A stretch of DNA of 60,000 bases from Phoronis australis (taxonomy: Eukaryota; Phoronida; Phoronidae). The DNA lies in the NCBI GenBank assembly GCA_002633005.1, contig NMRA01000205.1, positions 547,273-607,272 of the forward strand, written 5' to 3'. The notes under the pieces were generated by a model. The model worked only from the letters and a program-made list of their open reading frames with translations. It ran no database searches and was not told where the DNA came from. Both the position numbers and the translations under genes were made by a program. Shown here in pieces: positions 39,801 through 46,074 of the stretch. How positions within the stretch are numbered: the stretch's first letter is position 1; each line of letters starts with the position of its first letter.

Positions 39801-42800
39801 AGTGAACTTCATTTCATGGTTTTATCATGTGTTTTGAAACGCTATTTTGTCATTTTAAAAAACGAAAACAAAGATTTCCATCTCAAAACGGGAACCAAAA
39901 GAATGGTTTTTAAAGATAGCGCTAAATCACGAGGCTTTAATGCTGATATGTAAAATTTTGAAATTTTAGAAAACGTCGCATTATTGCTTATGCTTAACGT
40001 ATTGATTATTAAAATGGGACCAGATCCTTAGTACATTAATTTTTTCATTTCACTGCATAAAAGTTGTATGATCCCTCTTTGGGTACTTTGTGTTTCCGTG
40101 TAAACACATTGCATTCATTGTACGCCTATATCCTTGTTACTGCCTTCAGATGCACTTGCCAACGTTAAGATGGCATTTGCATATTCCGAATTGATTGGGA
40201 GGCAAACACGTCCCATCGCCACACTGGAAACAGGTGTCTTTTTGACTGCAGTGTTGCTAGACAACAAACAACCTGTGAACTATGGTAAAATCTCGCCAAT
40301 TTCATGCAAAAACAATTGCCCAACTCATCTGTTTTAAGTCGTTATAAACTCGTTGTGCATGCCTACTCAATGGTGGTTGCAATTATGAATTTTCAATTAA
40401 TATTAAATTTTGGTAATATGGATGTCCTATGGAAAAGGGAGAGCCTAAGACTTTCACTTGACTTCTGTCCTAAAGTGGTGAGATTTTACTAAAGCTTTCA
40501 TTGTCTTTTACCATTTCTGGTGTAGTCTGGTAACTAGCCTGGAGAATCGTGACCATGGTGCACGACCGCTTGAAGGTCATGACCTTGGGATTCATGAGCA
40601 ACTCCTCCTGTAATTGTATGTGAGGTGATGGTTGACTTGGCTGTTTTTGATGCTTTTTGTCAATTTTGGTGTAATAGTTTTGGCATGTCATTCAAATGTG
40701 ACTTCTTGTCAAAGTGTTTTGTATAGTTGGAAGTAATTGAGTCACTCTTAACAATTGTGTGTGACAATATGTCACACAGCATGCAACTAGGGTGTTACGC
40801 AATTCGTGCAATGTGAAGCAGATGTGAACTTTAAGATGTTCATTGCATGCTGTCCTTGTATAAGACAATGCACTGCCTAAACACAATTCACAGGGAACTT
40901 GTGATCACTTAATTCTTTCAAAGTAAAATTGCTCCGTTTTACTTGCAATCTGTAAGATGAATCAGATATGTAAAATAACCTTTTTTCATGTGCAATGTGA
41001 AATACACCGTAACGTTACCTTGTTTCACATGTAATGTGTAATACTGTGTAACATTTATCTTTTTTGCATGTAATGTGAAATGCACCGTAACATTACCTTG
41101 TTTCACATGTAATGTGAAATGCTGTCAAAAGTAAACTTTGTTTCACATGGCGTGTGTAGTGTATTTTATGTACTGTCAAATTCCGCATATAACCACTTCA
41201 TTTCATGTTATGTGAATCATGCATTTCATATCATGAGGATCAGGTAATACAGCAGTTTTTAATATCACATGTAAGGTCACTTATTTGTGCAATGTTACCT
41301 ACTGTGTGATGGACAGATGAAAACACGCAAAACACTTTCACATCACTTGTACAGTAGTCGTTGGAGGATTCTGTGTTTATCCTTGTCATGGCATATTTAA
41401 CACATTACATCACATTTAATTCATGGCCAGTAATTTTGTGTAATGTGAAACAGCGTGACATTTATGTGATGTGAAACTAGACTGTATCCTGACCCACTAG
41501 CATTGTCTTCTGCATGTGTGTGTTGGTTGGGCGTACACCATAAGTTCACTGTTTCACTGTACAGGTACCATGGTCAGTAGTAGCTCTCCCCTCACCTCCA
41601 TGACGGCGCTCAACAGTCTGGCCAGTGGCACCATACCCAGCATGACTGCTGTCACACCCAACATGGCCGCCGCTACCAACTTGTCAGCGATAAACGGCGC
41701 CACCAGTCTCACCACCAACCCGACCAGCATGGATACGCTGAACCAGGCCTTCTCTGGTATTCAGCAGTATGCAGGTACAAATTGTGGGAACCAGGGGTTA
41801 GGGGGTAACAATTAGGGGAAAGGTACTAGGAGCTATTGAGTGGGTTAGGATTTGGGGATGTACATTGGCATGAACTCACTGAACCGGGCTGTCTCTAGAA
41901 TTCAGCTGTACGATATCAAAAACCAGTCACTGGGGCATAGAGGATAGGGATGAGGTAATTGAGATACAATATAGGGTGTGGGTGGGGTAGTATCTGTTAA
42001 AATAATCAAATTGATCTGGATGTCCCTTGATCGTCACCAGTACTTTTGATTGACTCGAGGAACCAGTTACCACGTGGGCTGCGTCTTGGGGACTAGGGGT
42101 AGGCACTCATGGGAAGGCATTAGGTAGTAGGGGTTTTACTGTTCTCTGGCAGTTGTAGGTGCCTTGACATATCGTCAACACTGGGACCCATCTACACGGG
42201 AACTGATGTTATCGGGGCTTGATTACGTAACGAAATTGGCGTCTGTGAAATGGGCATCCGACTCGCTTATCATGGCTTAGAGTTTATGTTTGATTGGTTC
42301 TGTTGGGCATCGATTCCATTACGTGTTAGTGATTAACAGGCTAGGGCATTGATGGATTGATAAAACTGTATTATCAAAGGGTTTAGAGGGTGCGGGGGGC
42401 GGGCTGCAATAGTAACATAATTGATCACTTTATCTGGTTGCCTTCCAAACCCATGTCATAAGGATCCTTTCTTTGTGGGTTGACAGTGAGCAGTGGTTGG
42501 GGCTGCTGTATGCGACCGTTCCCCTAGTTACAAGCAATGTCTGTGGCCGTTGACCGTATTTTGTTGGTTAACTCTGTATTCTGATATAACGTTGTAACTC
42601 TGTCCTGTATACACCCATCTGCGACGTGGTTCCATCGGGCCGCCGTGTTCCCACTAGCTGTCCCCCTCGACGGGGTGTTGTCAGTGTCGAAGATGTTTGT
42701 GACCTCCGTGTTCCTGTTGCTCACCCTTTTCTGTCCTGCATGCTCTGACACCTGGCCAATAGCATTATGGGAGTTTTTGTAAAATGCCCGTCGACAAAAG

Positions 42801-45800
42801 GGACATGCCACTCGTAACAGTGCAACAATTTTCTCAGTTCTTCTACGGACAATGTGGACCGAAGACGGTTCACTGTCTCGTACACCCTCTCTAAATTTGA
42901 CCGTGTCGAATTTCAGCCATCATAATGGTACAATGTTTCAGTTATTATTGCTACGTCTTCAAAAGGTCGACTTTCTTGATGTCGGCTCATATTTCATCAA
43001 ATAAAGTTTTAGCACTTAATTGTAATCCCATATGTTTTCTGAATTTTGTCATCACATGCTCACATTTTTTGCTTTGAACATGGATTTCTAAAAATCTAAA
43101 CTGTGAAACTTCAAACCATGCTATATATTTTTCAGTATATATACTGGGAAGCGTGTCTCAAGATTTTTGATTCACTCCCGCACAACTGAGATATCAGTTA
43201 CCAAAGTCTTATTTAAGTATCATGTCCCAGTTCTCGATTTTTGATGTTGGGTATCTCGTCTGCTCCACATTAATCAAAAATCCGAGATTTGTTTTCCTTG
43301 GTTACAGACCGTAAAAAGCGTGCAAAATTTTGTATGAATTAAACCATACATTTGTTCAAAACTGATGAAAACGCTGAAAATTGCTGTTAAAGACTTGCCA
43401 CATAATTGAAATGTTCCAAAACAGTTTGCTTTTTTGCCATCTCAATAATGCATTTCAAGATAGTATATCATTAAAAAATAAAGATGTTAGTATTTTAATA
43501 TTGCAGCTTTTGATACAAAATTTTCTATTACAAATACAAAGGTTGCCAATACTTCAAAAAGGTCCCATTGAACATTTCTGGAAAAATTTCATTGACAAAA
43601 TGATCTCTTAAAAACGATTGTTTCAAAAAGGTAGAATTTTGCACGTTTTGCCAATTTTTACCTCAAGTTACCAAGATGACCACACATTTTAGCCGACTAA
43701 ATGAATTTGCATTGAATTCTTAGTAAACTATCAATTTGTTAATTGAAACTTAAGAAGTGTAGGTGTCGATGGTCTGTTCGACTGTATCAGCTTTTCTGAC
43801 GTCTGAATGGAGTATTTGAATGGAAAAATCAGTTTTCAGAAGCTCAAAATCATGTAACTGTGTTGAGGGTTGGATTCTGCTCTTGGAAAGGTGATTTTAG
43901 TGCTCCGAAAATAGTTCACTGGTTCTGTTACTTGATTTTGTGATCGCGAAAGCTGATTTCTCTGCTCGTATAAATGGGCGATTTGAAAAGTTGACGAATG
44001 TAGACTGACACCTACCCTTGGTATGGGCACAGACTGCTATTTGTCTCCACGAGCTAGTAAGAACACGGTTCCATCTCAGCCTGGAAGGTGACAAAAATGG
44101 CTTCTCGGAAACAAAAAGTCTTAGAAAATTTCATAAGAAACTACTCTCATTTCATGAGCCATACTGTGCGTTCAATTCCGCAGTGAATACTCGGAAACAT
44201 TCACTGGCTAAAATCAACGAACCGTTTTGCGGAAAAAAGGTACAGGAAAGGAACATATCTTGTGAAATAATGACGGGGCGTTGTGAAAGGGGTGTGAAAG
44301 GGTCAGTGTGGGACAACTAGCATGAGCTGTGCCCCACAGTCATTTAGGAGTTATTGCCCATGTGCGTGGTCAATGTTGACAGGTACATCCTTTACTTCAG
44401 CCTCATTTCCCGGTGCTTTTGCCAACCAAGCAACGCTACAGTTACAGGCTACAGCCTTGGCCAGTCCGGCTGGAAAGCAGACTGAAGGTGATCTTTCTCT
44501 TGTTGTCATTCAGTCACGCTCGTAGCACTGTGTTAAAAATCTCATAGGTAGCTCAGGAGTCTGACTTAATATTTATGTAAACCATTAATGGTGATATCTG
44601 GACGTACTGTGTGGAGCCGCGCGACTTTTTCCCTCTGAATCATGGTCTTCCCGGAAACGTCCGTAGCTTCTAAAGATGTGGCATGGAGCATCGTGTATAA
44701 AATTTGCAAATTCTTTTTCTGTTTTCTATCCGCTACAAATGATTGTCTAGCCTTTTTGTTGAGGTCATTTAGTTTGAGAATTTGACTCAAAATGAGTTTT
44801 GACTGCTAAAGTTCTCAACTCAATGACCTTACTCCTGAACACTTATGCAGCTTATTGAGGAAACAGTTTTACTCGCCAATTTCTGTGCAAAAATTTTGTT
44901 TGTGTACCGAATTCCACAAAATGCTGGCGGTGGTAAGCGCAATCAGTTTTCATGTGGTCACTTAAAATTACGTTATTCCTACCTGAATGAATATACATCA
45001 ACTTCCGTGTATCTGCTTGTACTAATTGGAATATTATGTATTGTTATCATAAGTATTACTTATCTAGTATTAATATTTTCATTATTATTATTCAACAACT
45101 GATTTTGTTTTTCAGGACCTGATGGAGCCAACCTTTTTATCTACCATTTACCTGCAGACTTCACAGATCAAGATCTCCTTAGTTCGTTTTTAGCTTATGG
45201 AAACATCGTTTCAGCCAAAGTTTTTATCGACAAACAGACCAATCTCAGCAAATGTTTCGGTGAGTTTACAGCTGTGCTGAAGTATAACGTGTTTGTCCTC
45301 TAAAATGATTTGCGTTTTTGCAATATCTTTTTCAAAATTTATAGAATCCTGTTCAGTATAAGTTAGAACATCTGTTTCATGACAATTGAACAAACGCAAA
45401 GTCTGACCTCGACTCCATTTAAAGAATAAGATTGAATTTTGCAAGGAAATCTTTTACTTCATAGCTAGTGATTTTTCTATAGGTTGACTATTACAGAGAA
45501 ATAACTTGATTCACTTGAAATAAAAAGGTGTTGTGTGCCTATATGTTCTCACTGATATTGCCTTAATTTTTTATATAATTTTTATTTGACCTTTTTTGTC
45601 GTCCGTAATTACTTGAAAATTTTGATCTCCTCTTAAATGCCTGTTATGTGTTCCTTTGAGCTTGCACACAATCATTGGCTACACATGATTCAGTATGCAA
45701 ATTGGCACAACCTGTTACGGTATCGGATTGGCTGGTAAATCAGCAGTCATCGTAGAGAACCAGTCAGATGTCTAAACAGGCTTAGCTGGTGGACTGAATC

Positions 45801-46074
45801 AAGTGCAATCATCGACAGTGATGCTTAAAGAAAGCGGATTTTTTTCTGGAAAACCGATAAATGAGAACACCAATTGAGAGAGAACTGCTGGACGCAACCG
45901 TCCTTATCACTTTGTGTCTACTTCACAGGCTTTGTGAGTTATGACAATCCTAAGTCAGCACAGATGGCCATCGCCGCCATGAATGGCTTCCAGATCGGTG
46001 TCAAGCGGCTGAAGGTGCAGCTGAAGCGACAGCGCAGCGACAACAAGCCGTATTCGACCAATCGGGTCACGTAA
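9773..46074 (+). CDS. CELF: CELF/Bruno-family RNA-binding protein, 5'-truncated by window
   Basis: Members of this family (CUGBP1/ETR-3, Bruno) bind UGU-rich RNA through three RRMs and control alternative splicing, translation and mRNA decay in nucleus and cytoplasm. Coding joins: 9773-9855, 22303-22351, 30043-30174, 31163-31242, 31926-32069, 32867-32927, 34509-34583, 35655-35717, 36801-36875, 38082-38273, 38958-38981, 39301-39357, 41565-41774, 44383-44487, 45116-45259, 45929-46074. Phases agree at every junction, giving about 545 residues here if all exons are used. Diagnostic motifs are KGCAFVTY (RRM2 RNP1), [12 protein letters not shown] after RRM2, LFIYHLP and [11 protein letters not shown] (RRM3), and [18 protein letters not shown]. 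Exon lengths 83, 49, 80 and 144 match what I recall of vertebrate CELF1/2. The C-terminus resembles CELF1/2 most; RRM2 also has CELF3-6/Bruno features, so I assign only the family. Confidence 0.95.
11308..11968. other. Unidentified stretch with long open frames on both strands
   Basis: On the plus strand two overlapping frames stay open for 120 and 130 codons (11308-11670, 11576-11968); the second encodes a hydrophobic run [17 protein letters not shown]. On the minus strand 11624-11424 reads as a polar, protein-like sequence (for example [16 protein letters not shown] and [14 protein letters not shown]). It continues past one TGA into [19 protein letters not shown], and a good donor (CAG/GTAAGTG) lies upstream on that strand. 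Composition is richer than the surroundings. I recognise no family. It could be a decayed transposon gene or an exon relic; the minus strand looks more protein-like. Confidence 0.3.
15036..15274. mobile_element. MITE family 1, copy with TAAAATCTCACCA ends
   Basis: The left end reads AATAAAATCTCACCAATT and the right end TGGTGAGTTTTTACC, inverted relative to each other, with about 240 bp between them. No coding capacity. The same ends occur at 16866-17128, 35361-35582 and 40284-40489. Confidence 0.65.
16866..17128. mobile_element. MITE family 1, best-preserved copy
   Basis: The 263-bp element starts GTAAAATCTCACCAA and ends with TTGGTGAGATTTTAC, a perfect 15-bp terminal inverted repeat. Just inside the left end is GGACAAAAAATAATCG, a word shared with the copy at 35361. 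It encodes nothing recognisable and is a non-autonomous DNA transposon. Confidence 0.75.
17826..18371. mobile_element. MITE family 2, long copy
   Basis: The left end, GGGGTCTGTTTGATGAAAAG, pairs with the right end, whose complement reads GGAGTTTGTTTTCATGAAAA. The element is about 546 bp. Internal words near the right end (GCACTTTTGTTCAAGTGCGA) recur in the relic at 27840-27966. A shorter, cleaner member is at 30760-31029. Confidence 0.65.
22165..22245. repeat. Dispersed repeat ending close to a CELF exon
   Basis: The words TCAAAGTTAACCGTTCATGTC-like and CACTCCCTAAAACATCGATG recur in the same order, diverged, at about 29615-29775. The copy ends about 60 bp upstream of the exon at 22303. Element type unknown. 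Confidence 0.45.
22303..22351 (+). CDS. CELF: CELF exon: end of RRM1 (49 bp)
   Basis: A 49-bp exon after TTTCCAG and before GTATGT. It enters in phase 0 with [16 protein letters not shown] and leaves one G for the next exon. MHxPxQMKPAD is the conserved last strand and tail of RRM1 in CELF/Bruno proteins, and 49 bp is the exon size I recall from vertebrate orthologues. Confidence 0.93.
23460..23516. repeat. GTT/GCT-rich trinucleotide repeat
   Basis: An imperfect run of GTTGTTGTTGTTATTGTTGG followed by GCT triplets. In the transcript this is a dense run of UGUU/UGC words, of the kind CELF proteins favour, but that link is inference only. Confidence 0.8.
23982..25172. repeat. Allelic copy A, left of the N at 25173
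   Basis: This 1191-bp segment matches 25174-27562 end to end apart from a roughly 1.2-kb insertion in the other copy and scattered substitutions. The first base after the N aligns with 23982 and the last base before it with 27562, so the N is again the exact junction of two overlapping allelic contigs. Confidence 0.85.
25173..25173. other. Single N, contig junction
   Basis: One N lies exactly between the two copies of the duplicated locus, the same arrangement as at 7060 and 54075. Confidence 0.85.
25434..25459. repeat. Perfect 12-bp-arm palindrome at element end
   Basis: ACTTGGCGAAAT, then AA, then the exact complement ATTTCGCCAAGT. It marks the left edge of the insertion and could form a short hairpin. 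Confidence 0.9.
25437..26643. mobile_element. 1.2-kb non-autonomous element, one allele only, palindromic end
   Basis: Absent from the allelic site near 24240, so it is a recent insertion. ATTACT flanks both sides and may be the target duplication. Its left end is a perfect palindrome (25434-25459: 12-bp arms ACTTGGCGAAAT, 2-bp spacer). The word TTTCGCCAAGT, followed shortly by GCTC, recurs at about 26440 and, as TTTTGCCAAGT, at about 26604. These last two close two tandem units of about 150-165 bp, each with a CATCAT/GTCATC-rich microsatellite. A palindromic end with internal tandem units and a microsatellite recalls Helentron-associated elements such as molluscan pearl elements. I see no enzyme gene. 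Confidence 0.65.
27840..27966. mobile_element. MITE family 2 relic
   Basis: The right part matches the copy at 17826-18371: a CAAGTGAGATTTAATTATTT-like stretch, then an ACCAAATTT word and an end reading TCGCTTTTCATGAAATGGAC. A left terminal repeat is missing or too diverged to place. Confidence 0.5.
29615..29775. repeat. Dispersed repeat related to 22165-22245
   Basis: CAAAGTTAACTGTTCATGTC followed by further CAAAGTTAACTG and CAAAGCTAACTG words and then CACTCCCCTAAACATTGAAG. The AAAGTTAACTG word recurs within the segment, so it is internally repetitive. Element type unknown. Confidence 0.45.
29947..30042. repeat. Three 32-bp units ending at a splice acceptor
   Basis: Units at 29947-29978, 29979-30010 and 30011-30042 share TGYCTxTCAxxGCCCCCTTTTGTGTxTT-like sequence. 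The third ends in TTTCAG, the acceptor used for the RRM2 exon; the first two end in AC at the same position. A further AG at 30019-30020 (CCTCTCAG) inside unit three is a possible alternative acceptor. Confidence 0.85.
30043..30174 (+). CDS. CELF: CELF exon: RRM2 first half
   Basis: A 132-bp exon after GTTTCAG and before GTAGGC. The carried G plus TG gives Val, then [13 protein letters not shown] (RNP2 is LFVGMI), followed by [17 protein letters not shown], the strand 2-3 region typical of CELF/Bruno RRM2. It leaves a G completing the Gly of RNP1 with the next exon. Confidence 0.95.
30760..31029. mobile_element. MITE family 2, clean 270-bp copy
   Basis: Flanked by TCTGG on both sides (30755-30759, 31030-31034), a likely 5-bp target duplication. 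The left end, GGCCTGTTTCATGAAAAGCG, pairs with the right end, whose complement is GGTCTGCATCATGAACAGTG, and pairing extends into the ACTTA/AAGTC words. No coding capacity. It sits 133 bp upstream of the next CELF exon. Confidence 0.8.
31163..31242 (+). CDS. CELF: CELF exon: RRM2 RNP1 and helix 2 (80 bp)
   Basis: An 80-bp exon after TTTCCAG and before GTCAGT. GC completes Gly, followed by [19 protein letters not shown] and ending HHSQTQE in phase 0. With the preceding Lys this forms RNP1 KGCAFVTY. The 80-bp length is the one I recall from vertebrate CELF genes. Confidence 0.95.
31926..32069 (+). CDS. CELF: CELF exon: end of RRM2 and linker start
   Basis: A 144-bp, phase 0-0 exon after CTTTCAG and before GTAAGT. 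It begins [20 protein letters not shown], the conserved last strand of RRM2 and its basic tail, and ends NLTPAQYLA, matching the family's PQYLA segment where the divergent linker starts. Confidence 0.94.
32867..32927 (+). CDS. CELF: CELF exon: linker, phase-shifting 61 bp
   Basis: After TCCCACAG and before GTAAGT. It encodes [20 protein letters not shown] plus one base, matching LLQQTA in vertebrate CELF1/2. At 61 bp (phase 0 to 1) it cannot be skipped in frame, so it acts as the fixed adaptor that puts every later linker junction in phase 1. Confidence 0.88.
34509..34583 (+). CDS. CELF: CELF linker exon, 75 bp, symmetric
   Basis: After TCTTGTAG and before GTACTC, phase 1-1. It encodes [20 protein letters not shown] and SSNP, an Ala-rich tract like the LAALAAAASAAQ segment of vertebrate CELF1/2. 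It can be skipped in frame. Confidence 0.85.
35361..35582. mobile_element. MITE family 1, copy just upstream of an exon
   Basis: The left end, GGTGAAATCTTACCTATTTT, is followed by GGACAAAAATAATCG as in the copy at 16866. The right end is TTAGTGAGAGCTTACC. The element stops 72 bp before the exon at 35655. Confidence 0.6.
35655..35717 (+). CDS. CELF: CELF linker exon, 63 bp, symmetric
   Basis: After TTTACGCAG and before GTATCG, phase 1-1. It encodes [20 protein letters not shown]. The carried G plus GT gives Gly. The donor is weaker than its neighbours, consistent with a regulated cassette. The same bases lie under a 165-codon antisense frame that I regard as chance. Confidence 0.78.
36801..36875 (+). 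CDS. CELF: CELF linker exon, 75 bp, symmetric
   Basis: After ATTTCCAG and before GTAAGT, phase 1-1. It encodes [20 protein letters not shown] then NGSP, resembling the QNLAALA and AALNG words of the CELF1/2 linker. It is the only linker exon whose last base is A, which changes the junction residue to Ser when joined to the next exon. Confidence 0.85.
37903..37985. repeat. 21-bp degenerate tandem repeat
   Basis: About four units built on CAAGCTTGAACAATATTGA / CAAGGTTGACTGATATTGTT, upstream of the 192-bp exon. It includes two exact ATATTGTTCAAG words. Confidence 0.7.
38058..38081 (+). promoter_or_regulatory. (GTCT)n tract forming the 3' splice site
   Basis: GTCTGTCTGTCTGTCTGTTT runs straight into GTAG, so the polypyrimidine tract of the next exon is a UGUC/UGUUUGU repeat. 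CELF proteins bind UGU-rich RNA, so this is a candidate site of self-regulation. That role is inference. Confidence 0.5.
38082..38273 (+). CDS. CELF: CELF linker exon, 192 bp, symmetric
   Basis: After TTTGTAG and before GTAACA, phase 1-1. It encodes repeated short modules such as [35 protein letters not shown] and [10 protein letters not shown]. It is strikingly GC-rich beside the AT-rich introns. The internal GLQ repetition suggests growth by slippage or local duplication. Confidence 0.88.
38958..38981 (+). CDS. CELF: CELF linker microexon, 24 bp, symmetric
   Basis: After TTATTTCCCGCAG and before GTAAGC, phase 1-1. It encodes (A)ILGGSGF with the Ala codon split as G/CA. Too short to see as an open frame. 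Support comes from strong splice sites on both sides plus exact agreement with the phase of all neighbouring linker exons. Chance remains possible. Confidence 0.6.
39301..39357 (+). CDS. CELF: CELF linker exon, 57 bp, symmetric
   Basis: After TTTATTCCAG and before GTACTT, phase 1-1. It encodes [18 protein letters not shown] after a split Ala codon. The composition fits the rest of the linker. Confidence 0.75.
40150..40233 (+). CDS. Possible extra CELF cassette exon, 84 bp
   Basis: A segment after CTGCCTTCAG and before GTGTCT is open in the right frame, phase 1-1 and a multiple of three. It would read [20 protein letters not shown] and RPIATLET. The composition does not resemble the other linker exons and the donor is weak, so this may be coincidence. 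Confidence 0.2.
40284..40489. mobile_element. MITE family 1, copy at 40284
   Basis: The left end, GGTAAAATCTCGCCAATTTC, pairs inversely with the right end, AAGTGGTGAGATTTTACT. It is about 206 bp with no coding capacity. Confidence 0.7.
40983..41490. repeat. TTTCACATGTAATGTGAAA-type repeat array
   Basis: Two well-kept units of about 80 bp (starting near 40983 and 41063), each with GTGAAATxCACCGTAACxTTAC and TTTCACATGTAATGTG words, then degenerate copies of TGTAATGTGAAAC and related words to about 41490. The repeated word TTTCACATGTAATGTGAAA is itself an inverted repeat. The array ends about 75 bp before the 210-bp exon. Confidence 0.75.
41565..41774 (+). CDS. CELF: CELF linker exon, 210 bp, symmetric
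   Basis: After TGTACAG and before GTACAA, phase 1-1. It is Ser/Thr/Ala/Asn-rich and GC-rich (for example [20 protein letters not shown]) and ends [13 protein letters not shown], which matches the highly conserved ALTQAYSGIQQYA that precedes RRM3 in CELF1/2. This gives strong family support at the C-terminal end of the linker. Confidence 0.93.
41786..41817 (+). promoter_or_regulatory. G-run cluster just downstream of a 5' splice site
   Basis: Four G runs (GGG 41786, GGGG 41794, GGGGG 41801, GGGG 41814) begin 11 bp into the intron. Such intronic G runs can act as splicing enhancers and could form a G-quadruplex in the RNA, although the last loop is long. More G-rich words follow to about 42130. 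Confidence 0.45.
44383..44487 (+). CDS. CELF: CELF linker exon, 105 bp, symmetric
   Basis: After TTGACAG and before GTGATC, phase 1-1. It encodes [20 protein letters not shown] then [14 protein letters not shown]. The ending KQTE plus the split Gly corresponds to the QKEG that precedes RRM3 in vertebrate CELF1/2. A second acceptor-like TTACTTCAG lies inside it at about 44400, but using it would change the frame. Confidence 0.85.
45116..45259 (+). CDS. CELF: CELF exon: RRM3 first half (144 bp)
   Basis: After TTTTTCAG and before GTGAGT, phase 1-1. It opens (G)[20 protein letters not shown] and ends [23 protein letters not shown] is RNP2 of RRM3. The segment is almost invariant in the family and 144 bp is the size I recall in vertebrates. 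Confidence 0.97.
45929..46074 (+). CDS. CELF: CELF last coding exon: RRM3 RNP1 to stop
   Basis: After CTTCACAG. It completes RNP1 as KCFGFVSY, continues [20 protein letters not shown] and [23 protein letters not shown], and stops at TAA 46072-46074. Vertebrate CELF1/2 end at KPY, so this protein has a short extension. G/GTGAGC directly follows the stop and looks like a usable 5' splice site, raising the chance of a 3'UTR intron or an alternative end. Confidence 0.96.
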
